Notes: generated from the letters alone by a model not told the origin. Positions 40,424 through 49,026 are shown, counted from the stretch's first letter. The stretch is 64,000 nucleotides of DNA from a virus (IMGVR_UViG_3300025010_000005:36705-100704); one strand, 5' to 3'. A program made the numbers and translations.

Positions 40424-41873
40424 CCTTTTTTGGTTTTTTTTCTGCAACCTCTTTAAGTTTTCCTCCTAAACCGGACCCACTTTTCATATCAGTTTGTTCC
40501 TTTTGTGCCTTTTCAAATATAGTCTCGACCTTAGCACCCGTATCTGGATCAATTCCAACAATGTCACCAAATTTACTACTTCCATTGTTGGTTGCGATAA
40601 GTAGTGTGTTTCCTGCGATTTCATTATCAAGCAAAGGCATTGAAAGAAGTTTACGAGCTTCATTTGGTTTAATGCCGTAAGCGGAAATTGCGTTGATTGA
40701 TTCTATGGCATTTCCCATGTCAAATCTAGTTTTTGCGCCAGCTTCAATTTTAAGTTCTTTCCATCCAAGAATTTGACGGAAAAGTTTGTGAGTGATTTTA
40801 TCAAATACAATTTTTTGGAATACGTCGAGCGTATTCGTATAGAAAGCAAGTTCTTCTGATTTGATAACTTCAAGGTTTGAGTTTCCATCGTCTGAACGAA
40901 TACCAGCGATTGAAAGAGGAACACCAGCGGCGATAAGACAATCATCTTTTCCAGCATCACTCAATTTCTTAAAATCAAAATCTGTGAATCTATTTCCGTC
41001 CTTAATTAATTTCATGTCACCTTCAAGAATCATTGTTCTGCCAAAGTTTTCAGGTTTGGTGAACATTTCTTTGATGAACTCTCTGTTTCGTTGAGCAACA
41101 TCGGCATCTGCGTCTTGAGTGAAAATTGCACCCGCTGTCATTCCAAGTTCAAACCAGGAATTTAGAGCTTTTTGGGCGTTAAGGTTTGTTGCAATATTTA
41201 CAAGTTGAGAAACAAATAATGGTTTTCCGTAAACGAAACTTTTTGGATTGGTTGTCTTGAAGTGGACAATTTCTTCTTCAAGATAAATTCTTGGTTCACC
41301 AACAATGTCATTCTGAACATATCCAAAATGCATAATATTTCTATCATCGTAATAAGGAATAACGTAGATTGTCTCTGGTGGTAGAGTCCAAAGTGAATTA
41401 AGTGAACCATCTCTATTCCTAATAATTTGAACGTATGCGTTTCCGTAAAGCCCAAGATTTTCAAAAATAGTTTTAAAGAATTCAATTCCAGTTTGGTGAA
41501 GATTTGGATAGGTAAGTAATTCTGTCATATCTGCAATTCTACTATCCCATATCTTTGTTTGACCTTTTTTAATATCACCAACGGTTACAATTCTAAACAT
41601 AGGAACTGTAGATACACAAGTTCCACCAATAACACGAACTGTTAAATCAACCCAAGGAGAATTATCTGCAAGTTCGGTAAACAACGACATTGGATGAACT
41701 GGAAGAACACCCATTTCTGAGTTATATTCGTGAGTTGCAATTTGCTTTACATTTGGTTTTCTTGTTGGATTTTGAGTTTCTGGTTGAGGAATTACAGTAA
41801 TAGAGCGTTTAGTTTGCAACTCTCTATCTTTTGCTTCCATATCTAATCTCATAATTTCATTAATATCTTCCAA
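40407..41873 (-). CDS. Portal protein (HK97-type)
   Basis: The 488-residue protein shows portal features: LHQTGIEFFKTIFENLGLYG, NAYVQIIRNRDGSLNSLWTL, PPETIYVIPYYDD, then EEEIVHFKTTNPKSFVYGKP and a long clip/stem region, finally RFDMGNAIESINAISAYGIK and IKPNEARKLLSMPLLD. The dodecameric portal is the DNA channel at the capsid vertex. It lies on the opposite strand and about 30 kb from the capsid gene, directly downstream of terminase. Confidence 0.9.
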   Translation of the reverse strand: MEDINEIMRLDMEAKDRELQTKRSITVIPQPETQNPTRKPNVKQIATHEYNSEMGVLPVHPMSLFTELADNSPWVDLTVRVIGGTCVSTVPMFRIVTVGDIKKGQTKIWDSRIADMTELLTYPNLHQTGIEFFKTIFENLGLYGNAYVQIIRNRDGSLNSLWTLPPETIYVIPYYDDRNIMHFGYVQNDIVGEPRIYLEEEIVHFKTTNPKSFVYGKPLFVSQLVNIATNLNAQKALNSWFELGMTAGAIFTQDADADVAQRNREFIKEMFTKPENFGRTMILEGDMKLIKDGNRFTDFDFKKLSDAGKDDCLIAAGVPLSIAGIRSDDGNSNLEVIKSEELAFYTNTLDVFQKIVFDKITHKLFRQILGWKELKIEAGAKTRFDMGNAIESINAISAYGIKPNEARKLLSMPLLDNEIAGNTLLIATNNGSSKFGDIVGIDPDTGAKVETIFEKAQKEQTDMKSGSGLGGKLKEVAEKKPKKVDKSA

Positions 41874-41886
41874 TTTTATCTCCTTG

Positions 41887-43317
41887 CTAGATTAAATAAA
41901 ATCTACTTAACATTGTTGTATTATTTTTTGCAGCCACAGCACAGATAAATGAACTAGGAATATCATCATGACCACTTCCTGCTGCCGCAATTTTGTTTGT
42001 CACGGTATTAACTGAAAGGTTAACAAATTCACTAATAATTTGATCTACATTTGGGGCAGAAATTTGTTCCTTTTCAATCATAAGTCTAAGATTTGAATAC
42101 ATTTGAAGTTTTGATGCATTTGTAAATAAAACAGGAAAAACTCTATCTCTTATTTTTGTTTTGTTTAACATCTGACCAACTGCAAGTCCAAGACCACCAG
42201 TGGTATCAAAGCCAACTTTTTTTGCTCCAAATACTTGCGCGATAAGACTAACATAAGCCGTTTGTAATTGAAGTTCTGTATTTTTAGCAAATTGCTTCAT
42301 TGCAATCATTTCCCAAACTTCGTCACTTCTAATACCAAAAACAGTAACCATAGAACCGTCGATTGTGATAGCGGGATCATATCCAATATAAATTCCTTTT
42401 GGATATCTAAATTTCATTTCATCTTTAAACCCGTTATCAGGAACGTTATCCTCATTCATCTCTGAAATAAATTTAAGATCAATTAATTCTAGAGTATCAT
42501 CAATCATTTTTTCCATAATGAAATCATAAGGAAACATTGAATCGCTAATATCGTCAAGAAATTGACATTCATATTCTTGAAGAAACTGTCTTGGATGCAT
42601 TCCCAAACGAAGGTCATCAATTACAGCGGCGATGTGAGGAACGTCAGACCAGTGGATTCTGATAATTTGTTTTGCCCTGGCTCCAATAATATCGCCATGA
42701 TCATCTTTCTTTGGATTACAAAGATCATAAAACATATTATTTTTACCCTTTGGGGAACTTGCTGTAATGATCGAATATCCTTTTGAAATACAAGGATAAA
42801 TAGCTTCCCAAATTTCATCGCCTTCTTTTCTACCGAAGGTTCCATATTCATCAAGGAAAACGTCGCCAGTGAATCCTCGACAAGAGTCTGGATTGGTTGG
42901 TAGTGAATAAACAACCGAACCATTTGAGAATTTAATTTGTTCTTCCGTGTCTTTAACTAATTCCGGTCTCATAAATTCAGGCATTGTACTAATGAAATAT
43001 TTGATTTTGTTCAATACACGAACAGACTGTTTTTGTGAACGAGATACAATAAGCAATTCTGGTGTTTGACCAAAATATGCTTTATGAAGTGATTTTGCCT
43101 GAATAGCTGTTGAAATTCCAATCTGTCGTGATTTAACAACAGCAACAACATTATCAGTTTTTTTTAATAGATTTAAAAACTGAATTTGTTTAGAATATAA
43201 TGTTTGTTCAGTCCCATCTGGTTCATAAAAACATTTGGTAAATGCTTTTACAAATCCGGCAGCATCATGAGAAAATCTATCATTTAGTTTTGTGAGAATA
43301 TCTTTTTCTTTACTCAT
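41887..43317 (-). CDS. terL: Terminase large subunit
   Basis: The 476-residue motor has Walker A VAVVKSRQIGISTAIQAKSL, the coupling region, Walker B GDVFLDEYGTFGRKEGDEIW, and a C-terminal RNase-H-like nuclease (GIYIGYDPAITIDGSMVTVF with Asp, then KKVGFDTTGGLG and HDDIPSSFICAVAA). It packages DNA into the prohead. Its start overlaps the small terminase stop by eight bases. Confidence 0.93.
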   Translation of the reverse strand: MSKEKDILTKLNDRFSHDAAGFVKAFTKCFYEPDGTEQTLYSKQIQFLNLLKKTDNVVAVVKSRQIGISTAIQAKSLHKAYFGQTPELLIVSRSQKQSVRVLNKIKYFISTMPEFMRPELVKDTEEQIKFSNGSVVYSLPTNPDSCRGFTGDVFLDEYGTFGRKEGDEIWEAIYPCISKGYSIITASSPKGKNNMFYDLCNPKKDDHGDIIGARAKQIIRIHWSDVPHIAAVIDDLRLGMHPRQFLQEYECQFLDDISDSMFPYDFIMEKMIDDTLELIDLKFISEMNEDNVPDNGFKDEMKFRYPKGIYIGYDPAITIDGSMVTVFGIRSDEVWEMIAMKQFAKNTELQLQTAYVSLIAQVFGAKKVGFDTTGGLGLAVGQMLNKTKIRDRVFPVLFTNASKLQMYSNLRLMIEKEQISAPNVDQIISEFVNLSVNTVTNKIAAAGSGHDDIPSSFICAVAAKNNTTMLSRFYLI

Positions 43318-44029
43318 TTGGTTTCTCGGTTACATCTTCTGAATCAATATCTATCACAGGATATTTAAATGCGTCATCTTCAAGAAAGTCCTCAATTTTG
43401 TTGTATTTCTTTTTACTATTTTCTTGAACATGATTCAAAATCAGGACTGTTAAATCCTTGTTATTAATGTCTTCTTTTTTATCAACCAATGCGTCTAACC
43501 TTGTTGACCATTTTAAAGCCAATTCGCTTAATTCCTGAATTCTCATTCCATCGAGATCGCCATTAACTATTTTATCAATCATTGCATCTGTAATGCTTTG
43601 AGCAATACGTTTGCTTGCTTTGATTCTATTTCCTCTATCGGATAAACCTTCTCGATGGGTTGCATCTGTTACTGCCGCCATAAAAGGAACAATCTTATGC
43701 CAATCCATAATTGTTTCATAACAAACTCCAAGTTTGTTTGCAGTCTCAGAATTTGAATATCCAGCGCCAAGCAATTTAACTGCTTCTTTTTGTTTGTCAG
43801 ATAACTGAACTTGCGTTTGGAGTTGTAATTCCATCATTGCTCGTTCAGCAACATCGTTTGCTAACTTGGTTAATTGTTGTGTTTTTTCTTTAATAATATC
43901 TTTTTTTAACTGATCCATATCAGACTTGGAGATGTTCGTTTTTTTGGAAACATCCTTTTTTGTCTCTTTTTTTGCAATTTTTTCAGATATTTCTTTCTTT
44001 TTTGTAGTTTTTTTACCTTTTTCTGCCAT
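43310..44029 (-). CDS. terS: Terminase small subunit
   Basis: A 239-residue protein with lysine-rich N-terminus (about 60 residues), a helix-turn-helix (KEAVKLLGAGYSNSETANKL-GVCYETIMDWHK) that would recognise the packaging site, and a helical oligomerisation part. Position right before terL confirms it. A reversed copy of the late motif precedes it (44042-44058). Confidence 0.85.
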   Translation of the reverse strand: MAEKGKKTTKKKEISEKIAKKETKKDVSKKTNISKSDMDQLKKDIIKEKTQQLTKLANDVAERAMMELQLQTQVQLSDKQKEAVKLLGAGYSNSETANKLGVCYETIMDWHKIVPFMAAVTDATHREGLSDRGNRIKASKRIAQSITDAMIDKIVNGDLDGMRIQELSELALKWSTRLDALVDKKEDINNKDLTVLILNHVQENSKKKYNKIEDFLEDDAFKYPVIDIDSEDVTEKPNE

Positions 44030-44041
44030 TTTTATTCTCCT

Positions 44042-44058
44042 TCACTTATTATTATATA
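44042..44058 (-). promoter_or_regulatory. Candidate phage late promoter for terminase genes
   Basis: On the - strand TATATAATAATAAGTGA, matching the recurrent late motif, 13 bases before the terS start. Confidence 0.5.
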
Positions 44059-44080
44059 AAATATGTGCAAAGCAATAAAA

Positions 44081-44102
44081 AGAAAAGGGCGCTTTCGCGC
44101 CC
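44081..44102 (-). terminator. Intrinsic terminator after ClpP-like gene
   Basis: On the - strand GGGCGC-GAAA-GCGCCC followed by TTTTCT. Confidence 0.8.
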
Positions 44103-44109
44103 CGTTCAA

Positions 44110-44745
44110 CTAAATGATTTCGTCAACAACACCAAGTTTTAATGCTTCCTCTGCAAACATATACCAATCGGTTTTCCGTTCATTTACAATTTTGAGTTTG
44201 TCTGCATCAATGCTTGTAGATGAAAGAACCAAATCGTCTCCGATTTGTTGAAGTTGAGCCATATGCTCTACGTTCTCGATGATTTCGTTTAACTTACCCA
44301 TTGCTCCACCAGAGATTTGATGATACATTAATGTTGAATACTTCTGACAGAAACGTCTGTGTCCAGCACACAGAATCATAAATCCACATGACATTGCTTT
44401 TCCCAAAGCACAGGTGAAGATTGGAGTTGACGAAGATTGAATTGCCGAGATAATTGAGAAACATTCATAAACATTTCCGCCGAAAGTGTTGAGATAAAGA
44501 ACGATTGGATGTTCTTCTCGCTTATATCCAACCTTTTCCATCTCCGCGTCATCATCTTCCTGGTTGAATTTCTCGATTTGCATTACAACAGTTTCAATCA
44601 ACTTCTCGGTGATTTCCTCGTTAATTAAAATTTCTCTGTCTTTGAGCATTTCATCTTTAAGACTGCCACCCAAAAGTAAGAATGAATCCTCTGAACCTTT
44701 AATTTCCTTTGAGTCTTGTTTCTGCGATTTTGAAATATGTTTCAT
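44110..44745 (-). CDS. ClpP-like serine protease
   Basis: The catalytic triad positions are visible: Ser in LGKAMSCGFMILCAG, His in STLMYHQISGG, Asp in RKTDWYMFAEEALKLG (ClpP motif D..(F/M)..EA...G..D). The 211-residue size fits the ClpP fold. In other phages such proteases act as alternative prohead protease or in processing; here a separate S78-like protease exists, so this one may have another substrate. Start ATG 44745 overlaps the methylase end by 47 bases. Confidence 0.85.
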   Translation of the reverse strand: MKHISKSQKQDSKEIKGSEDSFLLLGGSLKDEMLKDREILINEEITEKLIETVVMQIEKFNQEDDDAEMEKVGYKREEHPIVLYLNTFGGNVYECFSIISAIQSSSTPIFTCALGKAMSCGFMILCAGHRRFCQKYSTLMYHQISGGAMGKLNEIIENVEHMAQLQQIGDDLVLSSTSIDADKLKIVNERKTDWYMFAEEALKLGVVDEII

Positions 44746-45301
44746 CTAGTTCCATCCCCACATATTTTCTATTCTCTAGCTTCGCTGCTAAAGGAATACT
44801 GCCTGATCCTGCAAACGTGTCAAGTACAACATCTCCTTCATTACTATATGTTCTTACTAAATAGCGACAAAGCTCTAAAGTTTTTTGTGTCGGATGAAGT
44901 TTATTTTTTTCATCTAACCCATAACATAAAACATCTTTAGGGTAATTAGTAAACTCTTGTTTATATTCTTTTCCCCTCAAAATAGATTTATGTGGCATCA
45001 TTGATTCGCCACCAACCGTCATCGAGTTTTTACAAGTTCTATCAACTCGAATTAAACCTTGTGGATTATAAATAGATTGCGGCGTTCCAAAAACGCAAAT
45101 GTCCTCAACAAGTTTAAGAGGACGAAGTTTGGCGTTAAGGAATCCTGTAGGTCTATTTTTCATCCAAGTCCAACGGTACTTAAATTGTTTTATATTACTC
45201 AGAATAACTTTGCTTGTAAATGGTTCTCCGGCAAACATTAAAACAACACCATTTGGTTTAAGAATACGATTGTAATTTTCCCAAAGCAAATCTAAATCCA
45301 A
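44699..45301 (-). CDS. DNA N6-adenine/N4-cytosine methylase, C-terminal part
   Basis: Residues show beta-class DNA methyltransferase C-terminal motifs: KPNGVVLMFAGEPFTSKVIL, HPTQKTLELCRYLVRTYSNE, VVLDTFAGSGSIPLAAKLEN, RKYVGMELDETYFKIAETRL. The first start in this frame is TTG 45301 (LDLDLLW). The motif IV region (DPPY) needed for catalysis is encoded just upstream but in another frame (see 45343-45453). So this 200-residue product would lack its catalytic loop and is probably inactive unless the frame is restored. Confidence 0.75.
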   Translation of the reverse strand: MDLDLLWENYNRILKPNGVVLMFAGEPFTSKVILSNIKQFKYRWTWMKNRPTGFLNAKLRPLKLVEDICVFGTPQSIYNPQGLIRVDRTCKNSMTVGGESMMPHKSILRGKEYKQEFTNYPKDVLCYGLDEKNKLHPTQKTLELCRYLVRTYSNEGDVVLDTFAGSGSIPLAAKLENRKYVGMELDETYFKIAETRLKGN

Positions 45302-45342
45302 TTCATATTCAAACTTACACTTTGTTGTGTTATAGGGTGCTT

Positions 45343-45453
45343 TTACGGAGGATCAGTTAAGATTAGGTCCACGGAATTGTCTTCCATTTGACTCATCATT
45401 TTAAAACAGTCCTCGTTGTAAATCTCATTGATCCTCAGTAAAACCACCCCCAT
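45343..45453 (-). pseudogene. N-terminal methylase fragment ending at DPP, frame-broken
   Basis: A 36-codon frame (start ATG 45453) encodes INEIYNEDCFKMMSQMEDNS and VDLILTDPP, then TAA. Removing 11 bases (45333-45343) restores DPPYNTTKCKFEYELDLDLLW in frame with the C-terminal part, so an 11-base insertion broke the gene, or the ribosome bypasses it. Confidence 0.6.
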
Positions 45454-45507
45454 TCGATTTTTTACACATATTGTTATCTCTGCTTTCTGTTTTAATTATT
45501 TAAAAAA

Positions 45508-45600
45508 TGGTTTGTTCCTCGTCAGGAACCAGGCACGTCCAAAAAGCCTGCGCTTAACGTGGTGCGCCGGAGGGAATCTCACAGAGGCGTGTTAAGCAAT
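45508..45600. ncRNA. Structured element with two hairpins upstream of methylase
   Basis: GTTCCT-CGTC-AGGAAC at 45514-45529 and a longer GCTTAAC (45552-45558) / GTTAAGC (45591-45597) stem with an inner CGCC/GGCG pairing. It has no gene and higher GC than its flanks. It may be a leader/attenuator or small RNA. Confidence 0.35.
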
Positions 45601-45614
45601 TTAAAATATGTCAC

Positions 45615-45905
45615 TTAATATACAATTGTTTCTATTGTTGGTTTTCCAAATTTATATTTTCCGTTGATCCATTTGCCAAAAGTTATAGACTTTTGTTTTG
45701 TTGAAAGAGTTGTCTTGTTTAAATCAACTCCAAAATAATAAATTTTAAAAACACGACCAAGGCAACAAATTGAAAAATATAAACCAATTAATTTATGATT
45801 TAACTTATTTCTTATTAATGCAATATTGATTTCTGTTAACCAACAAAATTTTGCCAATTTATCACTATATATTCCGATTGTTAAATCATTTCTTTTATAT
45901 TTCAT
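45615..45905 (-). CDS. Hypothetical protein (96 aa)
   Basis: The 96-residue basic product (MKYKRNDLTIGIYSDKLAKF, then FGKWINGKYKFGKPTI) begins at ATG 45905, which overlaps the stop of the upstream glycosyltransferase by one base. No motif recognised. Confidence 0.55.
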   Translation of the reverse strand: MKYKRNDLTIGIYSDKLAKFCWLTEINIALIRNKLNHKLIGLYFSICCLGRVFKIYYFGVDLNKTTLSTKQKSITFGKWINGKYKFGKPTIETIVY

Positions 45906-47002
45906 TACAATAAATTCTCCTTAAACCATTCATATCGTTGCTTATTTACTTTATCCAAATCGTACCATTCAATTACTGTATCAAGTGATTTAGAACCAAG
46001 ATCATGTCTTAAGTTTTTATCTTGAATCAATGCTTCAATGTGTTTTTCCCAAATTTGACGTTTATTGTTTTTAACCAGAAGATTTGCTCCATCAGACATA
46101 TAGTTGAATCTTTCATACGGAGCGATCTTTGTCGAAACAGACGGTACACCCCAAATTCCAGCTTCAAGACATTTTAGTTCTGACTTTGATTCGTTGAAAG
46201 CAGAATTAACTACTGGCGTTAAGTTAATGTCGAACATACTTGGAATTTTGAAATGTTCTTCAAATTTAACGTGAGGAATATACATCTTCTGTGCTTCTGG
46301 AATATCAAATAAATCAAGAAATTCGGGGTTTGAACAAAGGGCGAAGATTGCATTAGGGTTGCGCTTAAACACGCCTTGTAGATTTTTGGCGATAGTCATA
46401 AGGCTACTATAATGTGTTGATGAACCAGTCCAACCAATAATAACTTTATCCTCTGGTAATTCATTTCGTCTTGAATCAACACCAATATATTTATTGATAT
46501 CAATTGCATTTGGAATAACTGTGATATTTGGATTGTGTTGTTTATACAATTCTTTTAATTCTGGAGTTGAACAGAAAATATGGTCACACATTTTTAAAGA
46601 CTTAATGAAGATGATTAATGCTTTTGATCCATTATGCCAAACTTTATGTGCTGGTGAAGTTGGATCAATATGAATGAGATCGTCGTCAATATCTTGATAA
46701 ATTTTCTTTCCTTGTTCTTTAAGAAACTTCATTACAGCAAGAATCTTTTCATCAGAGACTCGTTGAAAAACTATCGCATCATATTTCATTAAATCTTTTG
46801 CAAAATCTTGAATTGCAACACCAAACTCAATTTTATATTCACCAAACTCGATTTTAGTTCCATTTTTTAATTCATCATTGTAAAGATCAAACTCTATGTC
46901 ACCTTTTCCATTATAACGTTCCATGAGTCTTTTTACTGGTTGAATTATTCGATATTCTCCACAAGCGAACTTGTCCGCAGGAATATATAATACTTTTTTC
47001 AA
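45905..47002 (-). CDS. GT-B glycosyltransferase (GT4-like)
   Basis: A 365-residue GT-B type protein: VLYIPADKFACGEYRIIQP at the N-terminus, IFCSTPELKELYKQHNPNIT, VIIGWTGSSTHYSSLMTIAK (C-terminal domain start), and ESKSELKCLEAGIWGVPSVS (donor-binding E(x7)E-type region). It transfers a nucleotide-activated sugar; donor unknown. Part of a sugar-modification gene set on the - strand. Confidence 0.8.
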   Translation of the reverse strand: MKKVLYIPADKFACGEYRIIQPVKRLMERYNGKGDIEFDLYNDELKNGTKIEFGEYKIEFGVAIQDFAKDLMKYDAIVFQRVSDEKILAVMKFLKEQGKKIYQDIDDDLIHIDPTSPAHKVWHNGSKALIIFIKSLKMCDHIFCSTPELKELYKQHNPNITVIPNAIDINKYIGVDSRRNELPEDKVIIGWTGSSTHYSSLMTIAKNLQGVFKRNPNAIFALCSNPEFLDLFDIPEAQKMYIPHVKFEEHFKIPSMFDINLTPVVNSAFNESKSELKCLEAGIWGVPSVSTKIAPYERFNYMSDGANLLVKNNKRQIWEKHIEALIQDKNLRHDLGSKSLDTVIEWYDLDKVNKQRYEWFKENLL

Positions 47003-47758
47003 TTAATCACCTCCAACTTGTTTAAAATTTAATTTATACATTTTCATATTCAATTTGTTTTCAATAACATAATTATCATATGCTCTTGCAGCATCAATTT
47101 CATTTTCATGATAACCTAAATGAACTTTTTGTTTGTTATGTTGAATTTGAGAAACCCACATTTTATAACTATTTCTGTATGAAACTCCATTAAATTTAGA
47201 TGTAGTGTTCAATTTTCTATTTAAAACACTGTTTATGTTTATAATACTTTCAAATTTATCTTTAAAATTTGGTTCTGCAAATTCTCCATATAAGTGCCGT
47301 GCCATTTGATCATATGCCAAAGCTGCAATCTCTTCTGAAACAAATCTACCAATATTTATATAACTATTGTTGAATCCTATAACACTCATCCAAACTTTGT
47401 TTTTTTTATCAAAAGAAACTCCTTTAAAAACGGAGGTTGTATTATTGTTTTTTCTAGCGCTAACAAGTTGATTTCTACTATTTTCTGTATTATTACAAAT
47501 TCTTAAATTTATAATACAGTTGTCATTTTTTATGTGATTAATATGATCAACGCAAACTTTTCTTCCACTATTAATAACATTCATAATTTGTCTATGCATT
47601 AATATTATTGATGGTATATTTTTATTTTCATTAACCTGTCTATCTCTAACTACATAACCAAAATGACTAAGCCTCCATCTATACTTATTTAATTCTTCAA
47701 ATTTATCATCATCTACTAACGCAAACTTATCAGAATTAATCAAAATTATCTGTTTCAT
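47003..47758 (-). CDS. HNH homing endonuclease with two AP2 domains
   Basis: The 251-residue protein has NSDKFALVDDDKFEELNKYR, HNH core (LMHRQIMNVINSGRKVCVDH, HIKNDNCIINLRICNNTENS) and two AP2 repeats (FKGVSFDKKNKVWMSVIGFN; FNGVSYRNSYKMWVSQIQHN). It is a close relative of 39182 and 58552. It overlaps the 47736 gene by 23 bases. Confidence 0.85.
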   Translation of the reverse strand: MKQIILINSDKFALVDDDKFEELNKYRWRLSHFGYVVRDRQVNENKNIPSIILMHRQIMNVINSGRKVCVDHINHIKNDNCIINLRICNNTENSRNQLVSARKNNNTTSVFKGVSFDKKNKVWMSVIGFNNSYINIGRFVSEEIAALAYDQMARHLYGEFAEPNFKDKFESIININSVLNRKLNTTSKFNGVSYRNSYKMWVSQIQHNKQKVHLGYHENEIDAARAYDNYVIENKLNMKMYKLNFKQVGGD

Positions 47759-48155
47759 TTTTTTCCTTTTCTTTATTTTCTTGTTCTTCTTTTTGAATAA
47801 TTAAAACCGCTGGGTCATTACTTGCATTATCTGGTGCATAATCATAGGTTTCGCCAAATAATACAGAACCAACCTTAATTTCATGCCACCCCTGGAATTG
47901 ATCCGAATATGGAGTTAAAATTCCATGTTCACGAGTTTCTTGTGCTGATTCATTTAAAAGATGTTTGTTATCTTCAAGCCATTTAAAAACTTCATCTTTA
48001 TGCTTGCTTTTTTCATATTCTTTTTTTAACATCTTATAAAGATTGTCGGCTTTTAAAGTTGAACCGTCTCTCGGTTGTTTCGTTCTGGATCTGCGACGTT
48101 CTGACATGATCAGTTTTGTTCGCTCGCTGTGTTTGCGTTTTGGTTTTTCAGTCAT
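47736..48155 (-). CDS. Hypothetical basic protein (139 aa)
   Basis: ATG 48155 begins MTEKPKRKHSERTKLIMSER, strongly basic for 35 residues, then a helical middle and an acidic Glu/Lys tail. The terminal 23 bases overlap the AP2-HNH gene. Basic N-terminus suggests nucleic-acid binding. Family unknown. Confidence 0.5.
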   Translation of the reverse strand: MTEKPKRKHSERTKLIMSERRRSRTKQPRDGSTLKADNLYKMLKKEYEKSKHKDEVFKWLEDNKHLLNESAQETREHGILTPYSDQFQGWHEIKVGSVLFGETYDYAPDNASNDPAVLIIQKEEQENKEKEKNETDNFD

Positions 48156-48156
48156 A

Positions 48157-48966
48157 TTAATCGCCTAATTTCTTAATAATGTTATTTATAACGTCAATTT
48201 TTTTATCATTTAGATTCGACCAAAAATAATCATCAATGCCTTCAATTAATACTTCTTTTAATATTTCAACTTCAGTTTTTGATAAAGTTACGGAATTAAG
48301 AGTATATTCGTCGAAAACGGAATAAGTTTTTGGAAATAATCTTCTAATAATGTCCGCAATTGCTTTTGCATATTCTCTACATTCCCATTGTGCATCATCA
48401 TCAAGTCGTTGATTAAGAAAGAAAAGCCAATCTCTAAGATTTCCAGTAAAAATTCCCTTTGTATAATTTCCAACTGGTTGTACAAATCTAGCTGTTTCCC
48501 TGGCAACACCATTATCCAACATTGTTTTATATTCTTGACGAGATTTATCATAACTCTCTTGAATATGTTTAATTGCTTCAACTCTTACTGATTCGCTTAA
48601 AATACCTTCTGAAAGTTGTTTGTTTGATTTTGATTGAGGTTTAATGTTATCAAAATCTGGAATATAATATTCATCAATTGATTCAGAATAACGTGCAGAG
48701 AATTCATTGAAACGAAGTCCTGTGTGACGAGCAATTTGTCTCATAATTGCTATTGGAAGTTTGATTTCAACTAAAACATTACAAAAATGAAATGGTGAAA
48801 TGTGACCTTTACTCCAAAGATATTCACGAAGTTTGTCATCTTTATCAATATCAATTCCAGTTGGATTTTGTGTTGATTGCCTTGCGGCAATTAATGGAGT
48901 GTTGTCGTCTCCAAAATGCCCAAAATATTTGACATATCCTTTATCGAGAACCTTATATTCATTCAT
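48157..48966 (-). CDS. thyX: Flavin-dependent thymidylate synthase ThyX
   Basis: The 269-residue protein carries the ThyX signature ARHTGLRFNEFSARYSE, a variant of RHRx7S with Thr in the third position, and FHFCNVLVEIKLPIAIMRQI before it; later NLRDWLFFLNQRLDDDAQWE completes the FAD/dUMP site. It makes dTMP from dUMP using NADPH and methylenetetrahydrofolate. Driven by the leftward promoter at 48998-49026. Confidence 0.92.
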   Translation of the reverse strand: MNEYKVLDKGYVKYFGHFGDDNTPLIAARQSTQNPTGIDIDKDDKLREYLWSKGHISPFHFCNVLVEIKLPIAIMRQIARHTGLRFNEFSARYSESIDEYYIPDFDNIKPQSKSNKQLSEGILSESVRVEAIKHIQESYDKSRQEYKTMLDNGVARETARFVQPVGNYTKGIFTGNLRDWLFFLNQRLDDDAQWECREYAKAIADIIRRLFPKTYSVFDEYTLNSVTLSKTEVEILKEVLIEGIDDYFWSNLNDKKIDVINNIIKKLGD

Positions 48967-48997
48967 TTATTTATCTCCTTCAATTTCTATTAAGAAT

Positions 48998-49026
48998 ATT
49001 CTAACACACATTGTTCTACTTGTCAA
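48998..49026 (-). promoter_or_regulatory. Leftward sigma70 promoter for thyX block
   Basis: On the - strand TTGACA (49026-49021), 17 bp, TAGAAT (49003-48998), 32 bases before the thyX start. Confidence 0.75.
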
